DNA of 64,000 nucleotides from Mycobacterium sp. 141 (GCF_000382405.1 NZ_KB908272.1:29399-93398); one strand, 5' to 3'; numbered from the stretch's first letter, positions 1 to 9,213 are shown. Program-made: numbers and translations. The notes: generated by a model not told the origin, from the letters alone.

Positions 1-161
1 CAGTGTGTCTCCCACTCAGATCCCCTATTCTCTCTACCCGGCCGGCCGGATCGAGTCCGGCTGCGGGTCAGCTTACTGATCTTGGATTTATTTGTGGGGC
101 CTTATGCTCGCCGCAATTCGAAACGGCAGGCTAACTCCCGGTGACGTCGCGACATCGCGCT

Positions 162-1724
162 TCAGCGGAAGTTGAGCACCTCGTCGCCCCAGGCCGTGCG
201 TAGCTCCCGGTCCAGATCGGTCACGGTCCTGTCCTGCTTGTCGATCAACAGCACGGCATGGTCGTCGCGGCGGTACCGGCGCCACACCGGCTCACCGGGC
301 GCACTGTCTGGTGTCCCGGTGGCCGCGAAGTTGGTCCAGCGGCGGCGCATGCGCTCCGACACCGCCCGACCGTGCTTGAGCCCACCCAGCTTGAATGTCG
401 GGTCCTTGGGGCCGGCAACCAGATTGCCCCACACGAAGGGCAGCTCGGTGGCGTGTGCGGCACCGAGTCCCAGTAGCCGCAACATCGGGGTGGCGAAGTC
501 GAATCGGTAGAAATAGACGGGTGCCACGGCACTGTGCCCGTCGGCGAACCATAGTGACGGCATCCGAAATCCGATGTCGCGGGCCACGCCCATGCCGCGG
601 GCCTTGGTACGCAGGCCAGAATATGCAGCAGCGATCTGGGCCTCCGTCGGCAGCGACAATCCGGGCTGCTCGGCGGCGATACCGTCGAACATCGCCCGGA
701 TCGCTTCCGGGGTGATCGGCATCAGCGGCGACTTCATCCAGCGGAACAACGCGGCCTCGTGCTTGTTGGTCCCGATGATCAACGGCACCGGATGGGTGCG
801 GCCCTCGCGCGCCCGGTTTACCGGATAGTCCGGCACCACGTCGCCGTCGACGATAGGAGCGAATGCCAACGTTCCCGGCACCTGCTCCGGCACCGAGTTG
901 AACACCCGCCGGGATACCGAGAGCACGGCTGAAACCGGCACCTGCGCCATCAGTCCGGCATCGTCGGGGGCGATGCCCAGTCCGTCGAGGACCTCACGTG
1001 CCACCCGGCGGGACCGTTCGGCGTCATAGATCGAAGTGACCGGGGAACTCTGGGCGATCGCCGCGTTGAACAGACCCGCGGCAGCCGGGCTGGCCAGCAG
1101 CGTGGTGACGATGCCACCGCCTGCGGATTCACCGAACAGGGTGACCCGGTCCGGGTCGCCACCGAATGCGGCGATGTTGTCGCGCACCCAGCGTAGGGCG
1201 CACAGCACATCGCGCAGACCCAGATTGGTGTCGAAACGTATACCGGCTGTGCTCAATTCGGTCAGGTCGAGGAACCCGAAGGCACCCAGCCGGTAGTTGA
1301 CGGTGACAACGACCACATCGCCCTCGGCAGCCAGCATCTGGCCCCGGTACAGCGGTTGACTGGCCGAGCCCAGCACGTACGCCCCGCCATGGGCCCACAC
1401 CATCACCGGTTTACCGTCACCCGGCTCGGCACCCGCAGGCGCCCAGACGTTGAGCACCAGGCTGTCCTCGGCCTGGGGCCCACCGAGATCGATCGGAATC
1501 CGCGGATCGACGGGTTGCGGGCAGACCGGGCCCACCGTGGTGGCATCGGCGATTTCCCGCCATGGCCGGGGCGGTTCGGGTGCGCGCCAACGCAACTCGC
1601 CCACCGGGGCGGCGGCGTATCGAATTCCCTGCCACGCCTTGACCGTTCGGTCATCGGTTCCGCGTACCGGCCCGTAAGTAGTGTCGACCACCGGGCCGTC
1701 GGCGGCAACGGTAGGTTCGGACAT
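162..1724 (-). CDS. Type B carboxylesterase
   Basis: This 520-residue protein belongs to the alpha/beta-hydrolase carboxylesterase type B family and should hydrolyse carboxylic esters. The nucleophile elbow GESAGG places the catalytic serine at about residue 200, preceded by the family signature FGGDPDRVTLF. An oxyanion-hole HGG lies at about 112-114. A later GTNKHEAALF and GAAHATELPF probably supply the acidic residue and the histidine of the triad. Length is normal for bacterial members. The start gives MSEPTVAADG with no signal peptide, so it is probably cytoplasmic. It stands alone, divergent from the SMR pair. The natural substrate cannot be told from sequence. Confidence 0.93.
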   Translation of the reverse strand: MSEPTVAADGPVVDTTYGPVRGTDDRTVKAWQGIRYAAAPVGELRWRAPEPPRPWREIADATTVGPVCPQPVDPRIPIDLGGPQAEDSLVLNVWAPAGAEPGDGKPVMVWAHGGAYVLGSASQPLYRGQMLAAEGDVVVVTVNYRLGAFGFLDLTELSTAGIRFDTNLGLRDVLCALRWVRDNIAAFGGDPDRVTLFGESAGGGIVTTLLASPAAAGLFNAAIAQSSPVTSIYDAERSRRVAREVLDGLGIAPDDAGLMAQVPVSAVLSVSRRVFNSVPEQVPGTLAFAPIVDGDVVPDYPVNRAREGRTHPVPLIIGTNKHEAALFRWMKSPLMPITPEAIRAMFDGIAAEQPGLSLPTEAQIAAAYSGLRTKARGMGVARDIGFRMPSLWFADGHSAVAPVYFYRFDFATPMLRLLGLGAAHATELPFVWGNLVAGPKDPTFKLGGLKHGRAVSERMRRRWTNFAATGTPDSAPGEPVWRRYRRDDHAVLLIDKQDRTVTDLDRELRTAWGDEVLNFR

Positions 1725-1838
1725 GACCGGCTCCTCGATGGTGCGACGACTGCCAACTCCCCCACGTTACGCAGCCGCGCCGGCCGCCCCGACTGGGTCT
1801 CGTCGTCCAGGACACCGACCTTTCGCTAGGTTGGTGCG

Positions 1839-2174
1839 GTGCGGACGTGGGCGTTGCTGGTCGCGGCGATCGCCGCCGAAGTCGCGGCCACCCTGTCACT
1901 ACGAGCCTCCCAAGACCATGCGGCCTGGATATTCGTGGTGGTCGTCGGCTACCTCGGTGCGTTCGCGCTACTGACCATGGTGCTGCGGGCGGGCATGGCG
2001 ATCGGCGTGGCCTACGGCGTCTGGGGTGCGCTGGGCACCGCCACCACTGCGGTCCTCGCCGCGGCCTTGTTCGGTGATCCGTTCACCTGGCCGATCGCGG
2101 CGGGCATCGGCCTGATCATCGCCGGGGTGCTGCTCGTGGAGCTGGGATCACCGGCAGAGGACGCGCAGCGATGA
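1839..2174 (+). CDS. SMR family efflux protein, subunit 1
   Basis: A 111-residue small multidrug resistance (SMR) protein with four predicted membrane helices. The essential glutamate of the family is present at residue 14 (AAIAAEVAATL), followed by the typical LSLRAS end of helix 1. Start codon is GTG. Its stop overlaps the ATG of the next SMR gene, so the two are translationally coupled. Paired SMR genes generally make heterodimers that export cationic compounds or guanidinium-like metabolites by proton antiport. Which substrate is used here is not visible. Confidence 0.92.
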   Translation: MRTWALLVAAIAAEVAATLSLRASQDHAAWIFVVVVGYLGAFALLTMVLRAGMAIGVAYGVWGALGTATTAVLAAALFGDPFTWPIAAGIGLIIAGVLLVELGSPAEDAQR

Positions 2175-2497
2175 TGTGGGTGGTGCTGAGCGGCGCGATT
2201 CTGTGCGAGGTGTTGGCAACCCTGGCGCTGCGGGCATCGGATGGTTTTCGCCGCAAGGCCTGGATCTTGCCGGTGTCGCTCGGGTACGTGGTGTCCTTCA
2301 CCCTGTTGTGGTTAGCGTTGTCGTTGGGCATCCCCGTCGGCATCGCCTACGGCATCTGGACCGCATGTGGCGTGGCCCTGGTCGCCGTCGCTGCCAGGTT
2401 CTTGTTCCACGAGGCCCTCACGCCCGTCATGATGATCGGCATCGCGCTCATCGTGTCGGGTGTGTTCACGATCGAGCTGGCCGGTGCGGCACACTGA
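2171..2497 (+). CDS. SMR family efflux protein, subunit 2
   Basis: A 108-residue SMR protein, paralogous to the gene just upstream and coupled to it through an ATGA overlap. Four membrane helices are predicted, and the conserved membrane glutamate is at residue 13 (GAILCEVLATLALRAS). Together the two probably form an antiparallel heterodimeric drug/proton antiporter in the inner membrane. Its 3' end overlaps the 3' end of the convergent MFS gene by 32 bases, so the two mRNAs are complementary at their ends. Confidence 0.92.
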   Translation: MMWVVLSGAILCEVLATLALRASDGFRRKAWILPVSLGYVVSFTLLWLALSLGIPVGIAYGIWTACGVALVAVAARFLFHEALTPVMMIGIALIVSGVFTIELAGAAH

Positions 2498-3680
2498 GTA
2501 CGTCGTGACTGCTGCCCAACGCCCCTGCCAGCGCCATCACCAGCACGCCGGCCACCGGCACGATGAGCAGGCCGGCGCGTAGTCCGGCGGCATCGGCGAC
2601 GACTCCGACCAGCAACGGCGCACCGAAGAACCCCACCCGCATCAGCCATGTCACCGCCGTCAGTCCAGTGCCCGGCCGCAATCCGGGCAACTGGTCGGCA
2701 CCGTGCATGGCGGCGGGGATCAGGGTGGCCACCCCCAGCCCGGCAGCCGCGAAACCTGCAATCGTCGCGGGCACGCTGGGGAACGCGAGCGCAGCGCCCA
2801 TTCCCGCAGTCGTGACGAGGCCGCCGGCGCGCGCCACGGAGCGCTCGCCGAACCGGTCGACCAACCGGTCCCCGAACAGACGGCCCACGAACATGAATCC
2901 GACCACCGCGATGTAACCGAACGGGGCGACAGCCGAGGGCGCCTGCAGGGTGTCCCGCAGGTAGAGCGTGGCCCAGGAGCTTCCGGAATCCTCCACGGTC
3001 GCCCCTGCGATGGCGATCACGACCAGCGCCAGCAGGGCCAGGTAGACGCCGGTGCCCGGCCGCGTTACCGGCCGGGCCGGCGCGGCGGGGTGATCCTCAT
3101 GATCAGGCCCTGAAAGCAGGAAGCGGTCAGCGACCAGGACCACTGCGCAGACCACCACCGCGACCACCGTGAGGTGGACGCCGCGCGGCACACCGAGGGC
3201 GATCACCGCGGCGCCGGTCAGTCCCCCGAGTATCGCGCCGACCGCCCACACCGCATGGAACGAGTTGATGATGGACCGGCCATAGCCGCGCTGCACCCGC
3301 AGGCCGTGGGCGTTCTGGGCCACATCGGTGATCGCGTCGCAGGCTCCGGCCAGGAACAGCGCCCCGGTGAGCACGGCGGCGCTGTCGGTGATCGCGGCGA
3401 CGACGACGAGACCGGCCAGCCCGATCGTGGCGACCACGGCGACCCGGGCCGACCGGTAGCGCCGGATCAGCGCGCCCGCGGCCAGGCCGGCGACCAGCGC
3501 ACCTGCCGAGAACGCCGCGACGGTGGCGCCGTAGGCGGCGTTGCTCAATTGCAGGTCGGCCTTGATCTGCGGATAGTGAGGAACCAGATTGGCGAAGATC
3601 GCCCCGTTGGTCAAGAACAGCGACGCGACGGCGACGCGCGCCCGTAGCAGTGGGGCCGAATCGACCTGTCCCGAAACCAC
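2466..3680 (-). CDS. MFS transporter
   Basis: A 404-residue major facilitator superfamily permease with about 12 hydrophobic helices, for example SAGALVAGLAAGAL near the N-terminus and VTWLMRVGFFGAPLLVGVV near the C-terminus. A charged loop with the MFS-like GDRLVDRFGER signature lies in the second half. It should be a secondary transporter in the inner membrane with unknown substrate. It is convergent with the SMR operon and divergent from malQ, so the roughly 95 bases between its start and malQ hold both promoters. The start chosen, MVSGQVDSAP, is the most upstream one. Confidence 0.88.
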   Translation of the reverse strand: MVSGQVDSAPLLRARVAVASLFLTNGAIFANLVPHYPQIKADLQLSNAAYGATVAAFSAGALVAGLAAGALIRRYRSARVAVVATIGLAGLVVVAAITDSAAVLTGALFLAGACDAITDVAQNAHGLRVQRGYGRSIINSFHAVWAVGAILGGLTGAAVIALGVPRGVHLTVVAVVVCAVVLVADRFLLSGPDHEDHPAAPARPVTRPGTGVYLALLALVVIAIAGATVEDSGSSWATLYLRDTLQAPSAVAPFGYIAVVGFMFVGRLFGDRLVDRFGERSVARAGGLVTTAGMGAALAFPSVPATIAGFAAAGLGVATLIPAAMHGADQLPGLRPGTGLTAVTWLMRVGFFGAPLLVGVVADAAGLRAGLLIVPVAGVLVMALAGALGSSHDVLSVPHRPARS

Positions 3681-3747
3681 TGCGGCGACGATACCGCCCG
3701 TCAGCCGACGGTAGACACCAACTGATGGCCGATGCTGTGGGCAACCG

Positions 3748-3778
3748 AGATGGCACCATGCACCAAGATGGCACCATG
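3748..3778 (+). repeat. 18-base-period duplication over the malQ start
   Basis: The 13-base sequence AGATGGCACCATG occurs at 3748-3760 and again at 3766-3778. The repeat distance is 18 bases, so both copies offer an ATG (3758 and 3776) in the malQ frame. There is no strong Shine-Dalgarno sequence in front of either, so the true start is unresolved. Confidence 0.8.
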
Positions 3779-5905
3779 ACTGGATTGCCGCAGACCCTCG
3801 TGGAGCTCGCCCGGCGCTACGGCGTCGCCACCGAGTACAACGACTGGATCGGACACTGGACCACGGTGTCCGAATCGACGCTGGTGGCGGTGCTGGAGGC
3901 GTTGGGGGTGGCGGCCGGGACCGAACAGGACCGTGCCGCCGCGTTGAGCGCTCACGAGCGCGGCTATTGGCAGCGTCCGCTGCCGCCGATCGTCATCGGC
4001 CGAGCAGGATGGTCTACGGCATTCTGGGTCCATGTGACCCATGGCGACCCTGTCGACGTGACGCTGCGACTGGAGGACGGCAGCACGCGAACCGGGCTAC
4101 GCCAACTGGAGAACAATCGCCCCCCGTTCGATCTCGGTGACCGGCTGGTCGGCGAGGCAACCTTCGAACTACCGGCCGATCTTCCGCTTGGTTATCACCG
4201 ACTGCACCTCACGCTCGGGGACTTCCACACCGAAACACCCGTGGTGATCTCCCCTGCCGCACTGACCCTGCCACCCCGGCTCGGTGACCGGCGCGGCTGG
4301 GGGGTCTCGGTGCAGCTGTACAGCGTCTCGTCGCAGAACTCCTGGGGCGCCGGCGATCTCACCGATCTGACCGACCTTGCTGTGTGGTCAGCCGCTGCCC
4401 ATGACGCCGATTTCATCCTGGTCAACCCGTTGCACGCAGCCGCACCGACTCCGCCGATGGAGCCGTCGCCGTACCTGCCCACATCACGCCGCTTCGTCAA
4501 CCCGTTGTACCTACGGGTCGAAGCCATCCCCGAGTACGCCGCCGCGCGCCACCGCGGCCGCATCCGCAAACTGCAGGCAAACGTCGCCGAGCGGGCCCGC
4601 CGCCGCGAGCTGATCGATCGCAACAGCGCGTGGGAGGCCAAATCGGCCGCGCTGAAACAGGTGTATCGCGTACCCCGGTCGGCCGGCCGCGAGCTGGCCT
4701 ACACCGCGTACCGGGCCAGGGAAGGGCGCGCGCTCGACGATTTCGCAATCTGGTGCGCGCTGACCGAAAAACACGGGCGCGACTGGCACAACTGGCCCAT
4801 CGAGTTGCAGCACCCGCGTAACCCCGAGGTCGCAGCGTTCGCGACCGCCAATCCCGCAATCGTCGATTTCCACCGCTGGCTGCAATGGCAGCTCGACTGC
4901 CAGCTGACCGCCGCCCAGGCCACCGCGATGCAGGCCGGGATGGCGCTGGGAATCATGGGTGATCTGGCGGTGGGCGTCGACCCCGACGGTGCCGACGCCT
5001 GGGCCCTGCAGGACGTGCTGGCGCTGGGCGTCACGGCGGGCGCACCGCCCGACGAGTTCAACCAGCTCGGTCAGGACTGGTCGCAGCCGCCCTGGCGGCC
5101 GGACCGGCTCGCCGAGGATGCCTACGAACCGTTCCGCGCGCTGGTCTCCATGGCGTTACGGCACGCGGGTGGCCTGCGCATCGACCACATCATCGGCATG
5201 TTCCGGCTGTGGTGGATCCCCAAGGGAGCAGCCCCCACGGAGGGCACCTATGTGCGCTATGACCACGACGCGATGATCGGCATCATCGCGCTGGAGGCGC
5301 ACCGTGCCGGGGCTGTCATCGTCGGCGAGGACCTCGGCACCGTAGAGCCGTGGGTGCGCCATTATCTGCGCGACCGCGGCCTGTTCGGCACCTCCATCCT
5401 GTGGTTCGAGGGCGACGACAGCGGCGCGCCGCTGTCCGCCGAACGCTGGCGCGAGTACTGCCTGTCCTCGGTCACGACGCATGACCTGCCGCCGACCGCC
5501 GGGTATCTGGCCGGCGAACACGTGCGGCTACGGCAGGAACTCGGCCTGCTCACGCGGCCTATCGAGGTCGAGCTGGCCGAGGACCGGGCCGCGCAGGATG
5601 CGTGGTTCGCCGAACTGCGCCGGATCGGTCTACTTGACGTCGAGGCCGGTCCCGAAGAGATCGTGACAGCGCTGTACCGCTATCTGGGGCTGACCCCGTC
5701 CAAATTGTTGACGTTGTCGCTGGCCGACGCGGTAGGCGAATTCCGCACGCAAAATCAGCCAGGCACCACTGACGAATACCCCAACTGGCGCGTCCCGCTC
5801 GGTGGCCCCGACGGCCGTCGCCTATTCGTGGAAGACGTGTTCGGCAATACCCGGGCGGCGGCGCTCAGCGACCTGATGGCGGCGCTGGTGCAGTCGCGTT
5901 TGTAA
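3776..5905 (+). CDS. malQ: 4-alpha-glucanotransferase (amylomaltase)
   Basis: A glycoside hydrolase family 77 enzyme that transfers alpha-1,4-glucan segments between malto-oligosaccharides in cytoplasmic glycogen/maltodextrin metabolism. From this ATG it has 709 residues, close to the long actinobacterial form with an N-terminal beta-rich extension. Visible GH77 features are SSQNSWGAGDLTDL, NPLHAAAPTPPMEPSPY, GGLRIDHIIGMFRLWWIP (nucleophile region), VGEDLGTVEPWV (acid/base) and TTHDLPPTAGY. The reading frame is open upstream, but earlier starts would overlap the divergent MFS gene. An alternative in-frame ATG is at 3758, because a 13-base segment carrying the ATG is duplicated (3748-3760 and 3766-3778). 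Confidence 0.95.
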   Translation: MTGLPQTLVELARRYGVATEYNDWIGHWTTVSESTLVAVLEALGVAAGTEQDRAAALSAHERGYWQRPLPPIVIGRAGWSTAFWVHVTHGDPVDVTLRLEDGSTRTGLRQLENNRPPFDLGDRLVGEATFELPADLPLGYHRLHLTLGDFHTETPVVISPAALTLPPRLGDRRGWGVSVQLYSVSSQNSWGAGDLTDLTDLAVWSAAAHDADFILVNPLHAAAPTPPMEPSPYLPTSRRFVNPLYLRVEAIPEYAAARHRGRIRKLQANVAERARRRELIDRNSAWEAKSAALKQVYRVPRSAGRELAYTAYRAREGRALDDFAIWCALTEKHGRDWHNWPIELQHPRNPEVAAFATANPAIVDFHRWLQWQLDCQLTAAQATAMQAGMALGIMGDLAVGVDPDGADAWALQDVLALGVTAGAPPDEFNQLGQDWSQPPWRPDRLAEDAYEPFRALVSMALRHAGGLRIDHIIGMFRLWWIPKGAAPTEGTYVRYDHDAMIGIIALEAHRAGAVIVGEDLGTVEPWVRHYLRDRGLFGTSILWFEGDDSGAPLSAERWREYCLSSVTTHDLPPTAGYLAGEHVRLRQELGLLTRPIEVELAEDRAAQDAWFAELRRIGLLDVEAGPEEIVTALYRYLGLTPSKLLTLSLADAVGEFRTQNQPGTTDEYPNWRVPLGGPDGRRLFVEDVFGNTRAAALSDLMAALVQSRL

Positions 5906-5987
5906 CACCAGGCGGCGCTGCAACGGTTTCACAATCGTCACAGCTGCGATATGTTCGCAGCTCAACCCGAACGTTCGGAGATTTGAC

Positions 5988-6413
5988 GTGAACAAGCAGC
6001 TTCTTGTGCTCGGTGGTGGACTCGCCGCCGCCGGCGCGATCACCCTGTTCGGCGCGGGCACCGCGGCCTCGCAGCCCAATGCCGGCGCAGTCAACGTCGT
6101 CGGCGAGCCGTACATGAAGGCGCTGCAGATTCTCAAGAGCCAGGGGGTCAAGGCGTACTTCGGCGGGTCGTTCGGTAGCGCATTGCCGCAGTCCCAGTGC
6201 CTCGTGGACGCCCAGAAGGTCACCTCCCAGGGCCGGATGCTGCTGACGCTGGACTGCACCGAGCACGCGTTGGAACAGCTGCAGGAGACCCAGAGCTCAG
6301 GCGGGGGGCCCGGTGCTCCGCACGTGGGCTCCAACGGCGTGACCACGGTGACGCCCACACCGGTGGTTCCGGTCCCCGGCGCACCGGGTGCGGGAACCCC
6401 GGCCCCGAACTGA
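5988..6413 (+). CDS. Secreted protein, mycobacterial hypothetical
   Basis: A 141-residue protein starting at GTG. The N-terminus is a signal peptide (MNKQLLVLGGG, a hydrophobic Ala/Gly-rich core, then GTAASQP). The mature part contains a PASTA-like segment (VVGEPYMKALQILKSQGV), two cysteines that could form one disulfide (SQCLVD and LDCTEH), and a Pro/Thr/Val-rich C-terminal tail that could sit in the cell wall. It is probably exported. It is not obviously in an operon; the kinase gene follows after about 100 bases. No function can be assigned. Confidence 0.8.
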   Translation: MNKQLLVLGGGLAAAGAITLFGAGTAASQPNAGAVNVVGEPYMKALQILKSQGVKAYFGGSFGSALPQSQCLVDAQKVTSQGRMLLTLDCTEHALEQLQETQSSGGGPGAPHVGSNGVTTVTPTPVVPVPGAPGAGTPAPN

Positions 6414-6510
6414 TCCGCAACGCCGGCTACATCCTGATCTGACTGTCACGGGCCGGAAAGGGTGATCATCTGACGCTCGATCTGTAGGGCGCGACGGTAC
6501 TATTCCGCGC

Positions 6511-7920
6511 ATGCCGCTGGCCCCTGGTGCGACGTTTGCGGGATACACGATTGTCCGATTGTTGGGGTTCGGCGGGATGGGCGAGGTGTACCTCGCCCAG
6601 CATCCGCGGCTGCCTAGGCAGGATGCGCTGAAGGTATTGCCGACGGCGGTCTCCGCCGACAGCGAGTACCGCGAACGGTTCAACAGGGAAGCCGACATCG
6701 CCGCGTCACTGTGGCATCCGCACATCGTGACGATCCACGATCGCGGCGAGTACCAGGGGCAGCTCTGGATCTCGATGGATTACGTCGACGGCACCGATGC
6801 CGCCAAGGCACTGCGAGAGCGGCACCCGAGCGGTATGCCCAAGGATCAGGTGTGCGAGATCATCTCCGCAGTGGCCGAGGCGCTCGACTACGCCCATCAA
6901 CGCGATCTGTTGCACCGCGACGTCAAGCCCGCGAATATCCTGCTCGCCCAACCAGCTCCCCACGAACAGCGGATCCTGTTGGCCGACTTCGGTATTGCGC
7001 GTTATGCCGACGAGGCCAGCGGGCTCACCGCGACCAACATGACCGTCGGCACCGTGGCCTATGCCGCCCCCGAACAGCTGCTGGGACATCACCTGGATGG
7101 ACGGGCCGACCAATATGCACTGGCAGCCACGGCTTTTCATCTTCTGACCGGCACGCCGCCGTTCGAGAATTCCAACCCCGCCGTGGTGATCAGTCAGCAT
7201 CTGTCATCCGCTCCGCCGGCACTGGCCGCAAGCCACCCCGATCTCGCCCCGCTCGACCCGGTGCTGGCCAAGGCCATGGCCAAGATCCCCAAGGACCGGT
7301 TCGAGCGCTGCGTGGATTTCGCTCGCGCCCTACGTCATCAGCTCGATGCCGGAGACGTCGACGGAACCCGTCTGGCGCCGGTGGCTGCCGCGCCGCACCG
7401 ACGCCTGCTGCGGCCGGCGGTGCTCGTGCCCGCGGTGCTCGCGACGTTGTTGATCGCGGCGATTGTCGTTGCGACAGTGGAGTTCCGGCGCGCCGACGAG
7501 CGTCCGATCGCGAAGACGACGGTGACCACCACCCCAACCACCGCGCCGGCGAGCACTCTGGCCGCACCTCCCCCACCGCCACCGCCCACCGACAGCGCGA
7601 CGACCGTGACGACAACTGTTACGACGGTGGCTCCGGCCACCCCGGCCGCCGTGGTGATCGGCGCCAACTGCGCGCCCCCGGGTGCGACGGGCACCACCGC
7701 CGGCGGCGCCACGGCGTACTGCTCGACGCTGCAGACCACCGGTACGTCGATATGGTCACTCACGCAAGGTGATATCCCGAGCCCGACGATCACCGTCGAT
7801 CCCACCGAGGAACAGTTACCGGTCACCGAGGAGTCGCCGGTCCGGGTCTGTATGCAGCAGACCGGTATGACCCGGCGCGAATGCCGTGAGTCGATTCGCC
7901 GCAGTAACGGTCTGCGATAA
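6511..7920 (+). CDS. Transmembrane Ser/Thr protein kinase (PknF/PknH-like)
   Basis: A 469-residue Hanks-type receptor kinase. The cytoplasmic catalytic domain (about residues 11-280) has the glycine loop GFGGMGEVYLA, an ATP lysine at about 41 (ALKVL), the catalytic loop LLHRDVKPANILL with Asp137, LADFGIAR with the DFG Asp159, and the APE motif YAAPEQ. One membrane helix follows at about 300-320. The extracellular part begins with a Thr/Pro-rich linker (PPPPPPPTDSATT) and ends in a roughly 90-residue domain with four cysteines (NCAPP, YCST, VCMQQ, RRECRES), which could form two disulfides. It should sense an external signal and phosphorylate cytoplasmic proteins. Its mycobacterial relatives are PknF and PknH; orthology to one of them is not settled. 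Confidence 0.93.
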   Translation: MPLAPGATFAGYTIVRLLGFGGMGEVYLAQHPRLPRQDALKVLPTAVSADSEYRERFNREADIAASLWHPHIVTIHDRGEYQGQLWISMDYVDGTDAAKALRERHPSGMPKDQVCEIISAVAEALDYAHQRDLLHRDVKPANILLAQPAPHEQRILLADFGIARYADEASGLTATNMTVGTVAYAAPEQLLGHHLDGRADQYALAATAFHLLTGTPPFENSNPAVVISQHLSSAPPALAASHPDLAPLDPVLAKAMAKIPKDRFERCVDFARALRHQLDAGDVDGTRLAPVAAAPHRRLLRPAVLVPAVLATLLIAAIVVATVEFRRADERPIAKTTVTTTPTTAPASTLAAPPPPPPPTDSATTVTTTVTTVAPATPAAVVIGANCAPPGATGTTAGGATAYCSTLQTTGTSIWSLTQGDIPSPTITVDPTEEQLPVTEESPVRVCMQQTGMTRRECRESIRRSNGLR

Positions 7921-7975
7921 GCCTCAGCGTCGCGGACCGGTTGGCGCTGGCACGGTCGAGCGTTGATCCTCACCG

Positions 7976-8479
7976 CTATCGAGACGCGGCCGCTGCGTCA
8001 CCTTCGTGGTAACCGGCCAGCTCCGGGGCGGCCATCAGCTGGTCCAGCAGGGGCCGCTGGCCGGCCAACAGCTTCTCCCGGGCAGCAGCCACCGGAAGCC
8101 ATGCGGCGCAGTCGATCTCGGGAAACTCGCTGAGCTTGCCGGAGCCCCTCGGCCACTCCATCGCGAAGGTGTTGCTGTGGACAACGGTCGCATCGAAGTC
8201 GCCGCACACCGCGAACACGGTGACCACCTTGCCGCCGGCCTGCCGCACCGGAGCGAGGTCCAATCTGGGCCCGTCGGGCGCCGGCGCGCCCAGTTCCTCC
8301 GTGAACTCACGCCGGGCCGCCGCCCACGGATCCTCACCGTCGGCATACTCCCCTTTGGGGACCGACCAGGCTCCATTGTCCTTGCGCGCCCAGAACGGGC
8401 CGCCGGGATGGACGATGAGCACTTCCACACCACCCTCGGCGATGCGGTACAGCAACAGTCCGGCGCTCAGTTTCGGCAT
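7976..8479 (-). CDS. Nudix hydrolase
   Basis: A 167-residue Nudix protein with a complete Nudix box (GEYADGEDPWAAARREFTEE, then LGA), which matches GX5EX7REUXEEXGU and should bind the catalytic metal. It hydrolyses a nucleoside diphosphate linked to another moiety; the short form with WSVPKGE resembles diadenosine polyphosphate or NTP-cleaning enzymes. The ATG at 8479 (MPKLSAGLLLYR) is preferred; a GTG three codons earlier is possible. It is convergent with the kinase gene. Confidence 0.9.
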   Translation of the reverse strand: MPKLSAGLLLYRIAEGGVEVLIVHPGGPFWARKDNGAWSVPKGEYADGEDPWAAARREFTEELGAPAPDGPRLDLAPVRQAGGKVVTVFAVCGDFDATVVHSNTFAMEWPRGSGKLSEFPEIDCAAWLPVAAAREKLLAGQRPLLDQLMAAPELAGYHEGDAAAASR

Positions 8480-8892
8480 TCCCTGCACCCTACGTGCACG
8501 CGCCCGGCACCGCCCGACCGTGTTGCCCCGTGGTTCAGCAGCTGACGGGCATCGGCGTGAGGACGTTCTCGGCCACTCACGGCGATGGGTGTGGCGTTGG
8601 ATCTCCCACGGCTGCCGCGACGAATATCGCCCCCATCACTTTGCTGATGCATTGTAACGCACGTCACGAAATGAACTGAGACGGCCGTCTCAATCCGGCG
8701 GGTCGATGACCCGTCCGACAGCCCTTTCGGCTGCCGAGCAGATTTTTGTGCGTATGGAATTAAATCGCTGAACTGCTGGTTTAAGCCGGTGTAACCAATT
8801 CGGTAGGTAGTGAGAGTTTGCGCGTGAGTGCCGCAGGCACTGGGTCGTCGCCCACTCGGCGGATAACCGAAGAACGAAAGAAGGCACAGAAG
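8480..8892. promoter_or_regulatory. Intergenic region between nudix and secreted-protein genes
   Basis: These 413 bases separate the divergent Nudix gene from the small secreted protein. I see no gene in them. They hold a perfect 16-base palindrome (listed separately), followed by about 130 bases of lower GC content before the downstream ATG, as expected for a promoter and leader. The sequence just before the start (AACGAAAGAAGG) provides the ribosome binding site. Confidence 0.5.
8677..8692. promoter_or_regulatory. 16-base perfect palindrome, operator-like
   Basis: TGAGACGGCCGTCTCA reads identically on both strands. It lies about 200 bases upstream of the secreted-protein start and about 200 bases from the Nudix start. 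The length and symmetry suit a dimeric regulator such as a TetR-family repressor, but no regulator gene is adjacent. Confidence 0.5.
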
Positions 8893-9192
8893 ATGAAGAA
8901 GTTTGGATTAGCTACAGCACTTGTTGGCGCGGCCACTGCGGCCGTCATCGGGGTCGCCGGTCCGGCGCAGGCCGCTCCCGCCGGACCGGGAAACGCCCAG
9001 CAGACGATCTCCGAGCTGCAGGCCCAGGGATACAACGTCATCGTCAACCGGACCGGCTCGACACCGCTGGACCAGGCCACCGTCGTCGCGGTACGGCCGG
9101 GCCAGAAGTTCTCGCAGACCGATCACCGCAGCCCGGGCAGCGATCTGCAAACCACCGTCACCGGCAAGACGGTTTACGTGGACGTGAAGTAA
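8893..9192 (+). CDS. Small secreted protein, mycobacterial hypothetical
   Basis: A 99-residue exported protein. The start at this ATG gives a classical signal peptide (MKKFGLATALVGAATAAV ending in AQAAP), so mature protein starts near residue 29. The mature region (TISELQAQGYNVIVNRTGS) is a small mixed alpha/beta segment without cysteines, of a type common among mycobacterial secreted proteins of unknown role. An earlier in-frame start (8818) would spoil the signal peptide. A strong hairpin follows the stop, so it is probably a single-gene transcript. Confidence 0.82.
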   Translation: MKKFGLATALVGAATAAVIGVAGPAQAAPAGPGNAQQTISELQAQGYNVIVNRTGSTPLDQATVVAVRPGQKFSQTDHRSPGSDLQTTVTGKTVYVDVK

Positions 9193-9213
9193 CGCCAAAC
9201 AGAACCAAACATC

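Noticed and set aside
38..60. CCGG-rich palindromes downstream of the esterase
   Set aside because: Short GC-only symmetry is expected by chance in this composition; a weak terminator is possible but not supported.
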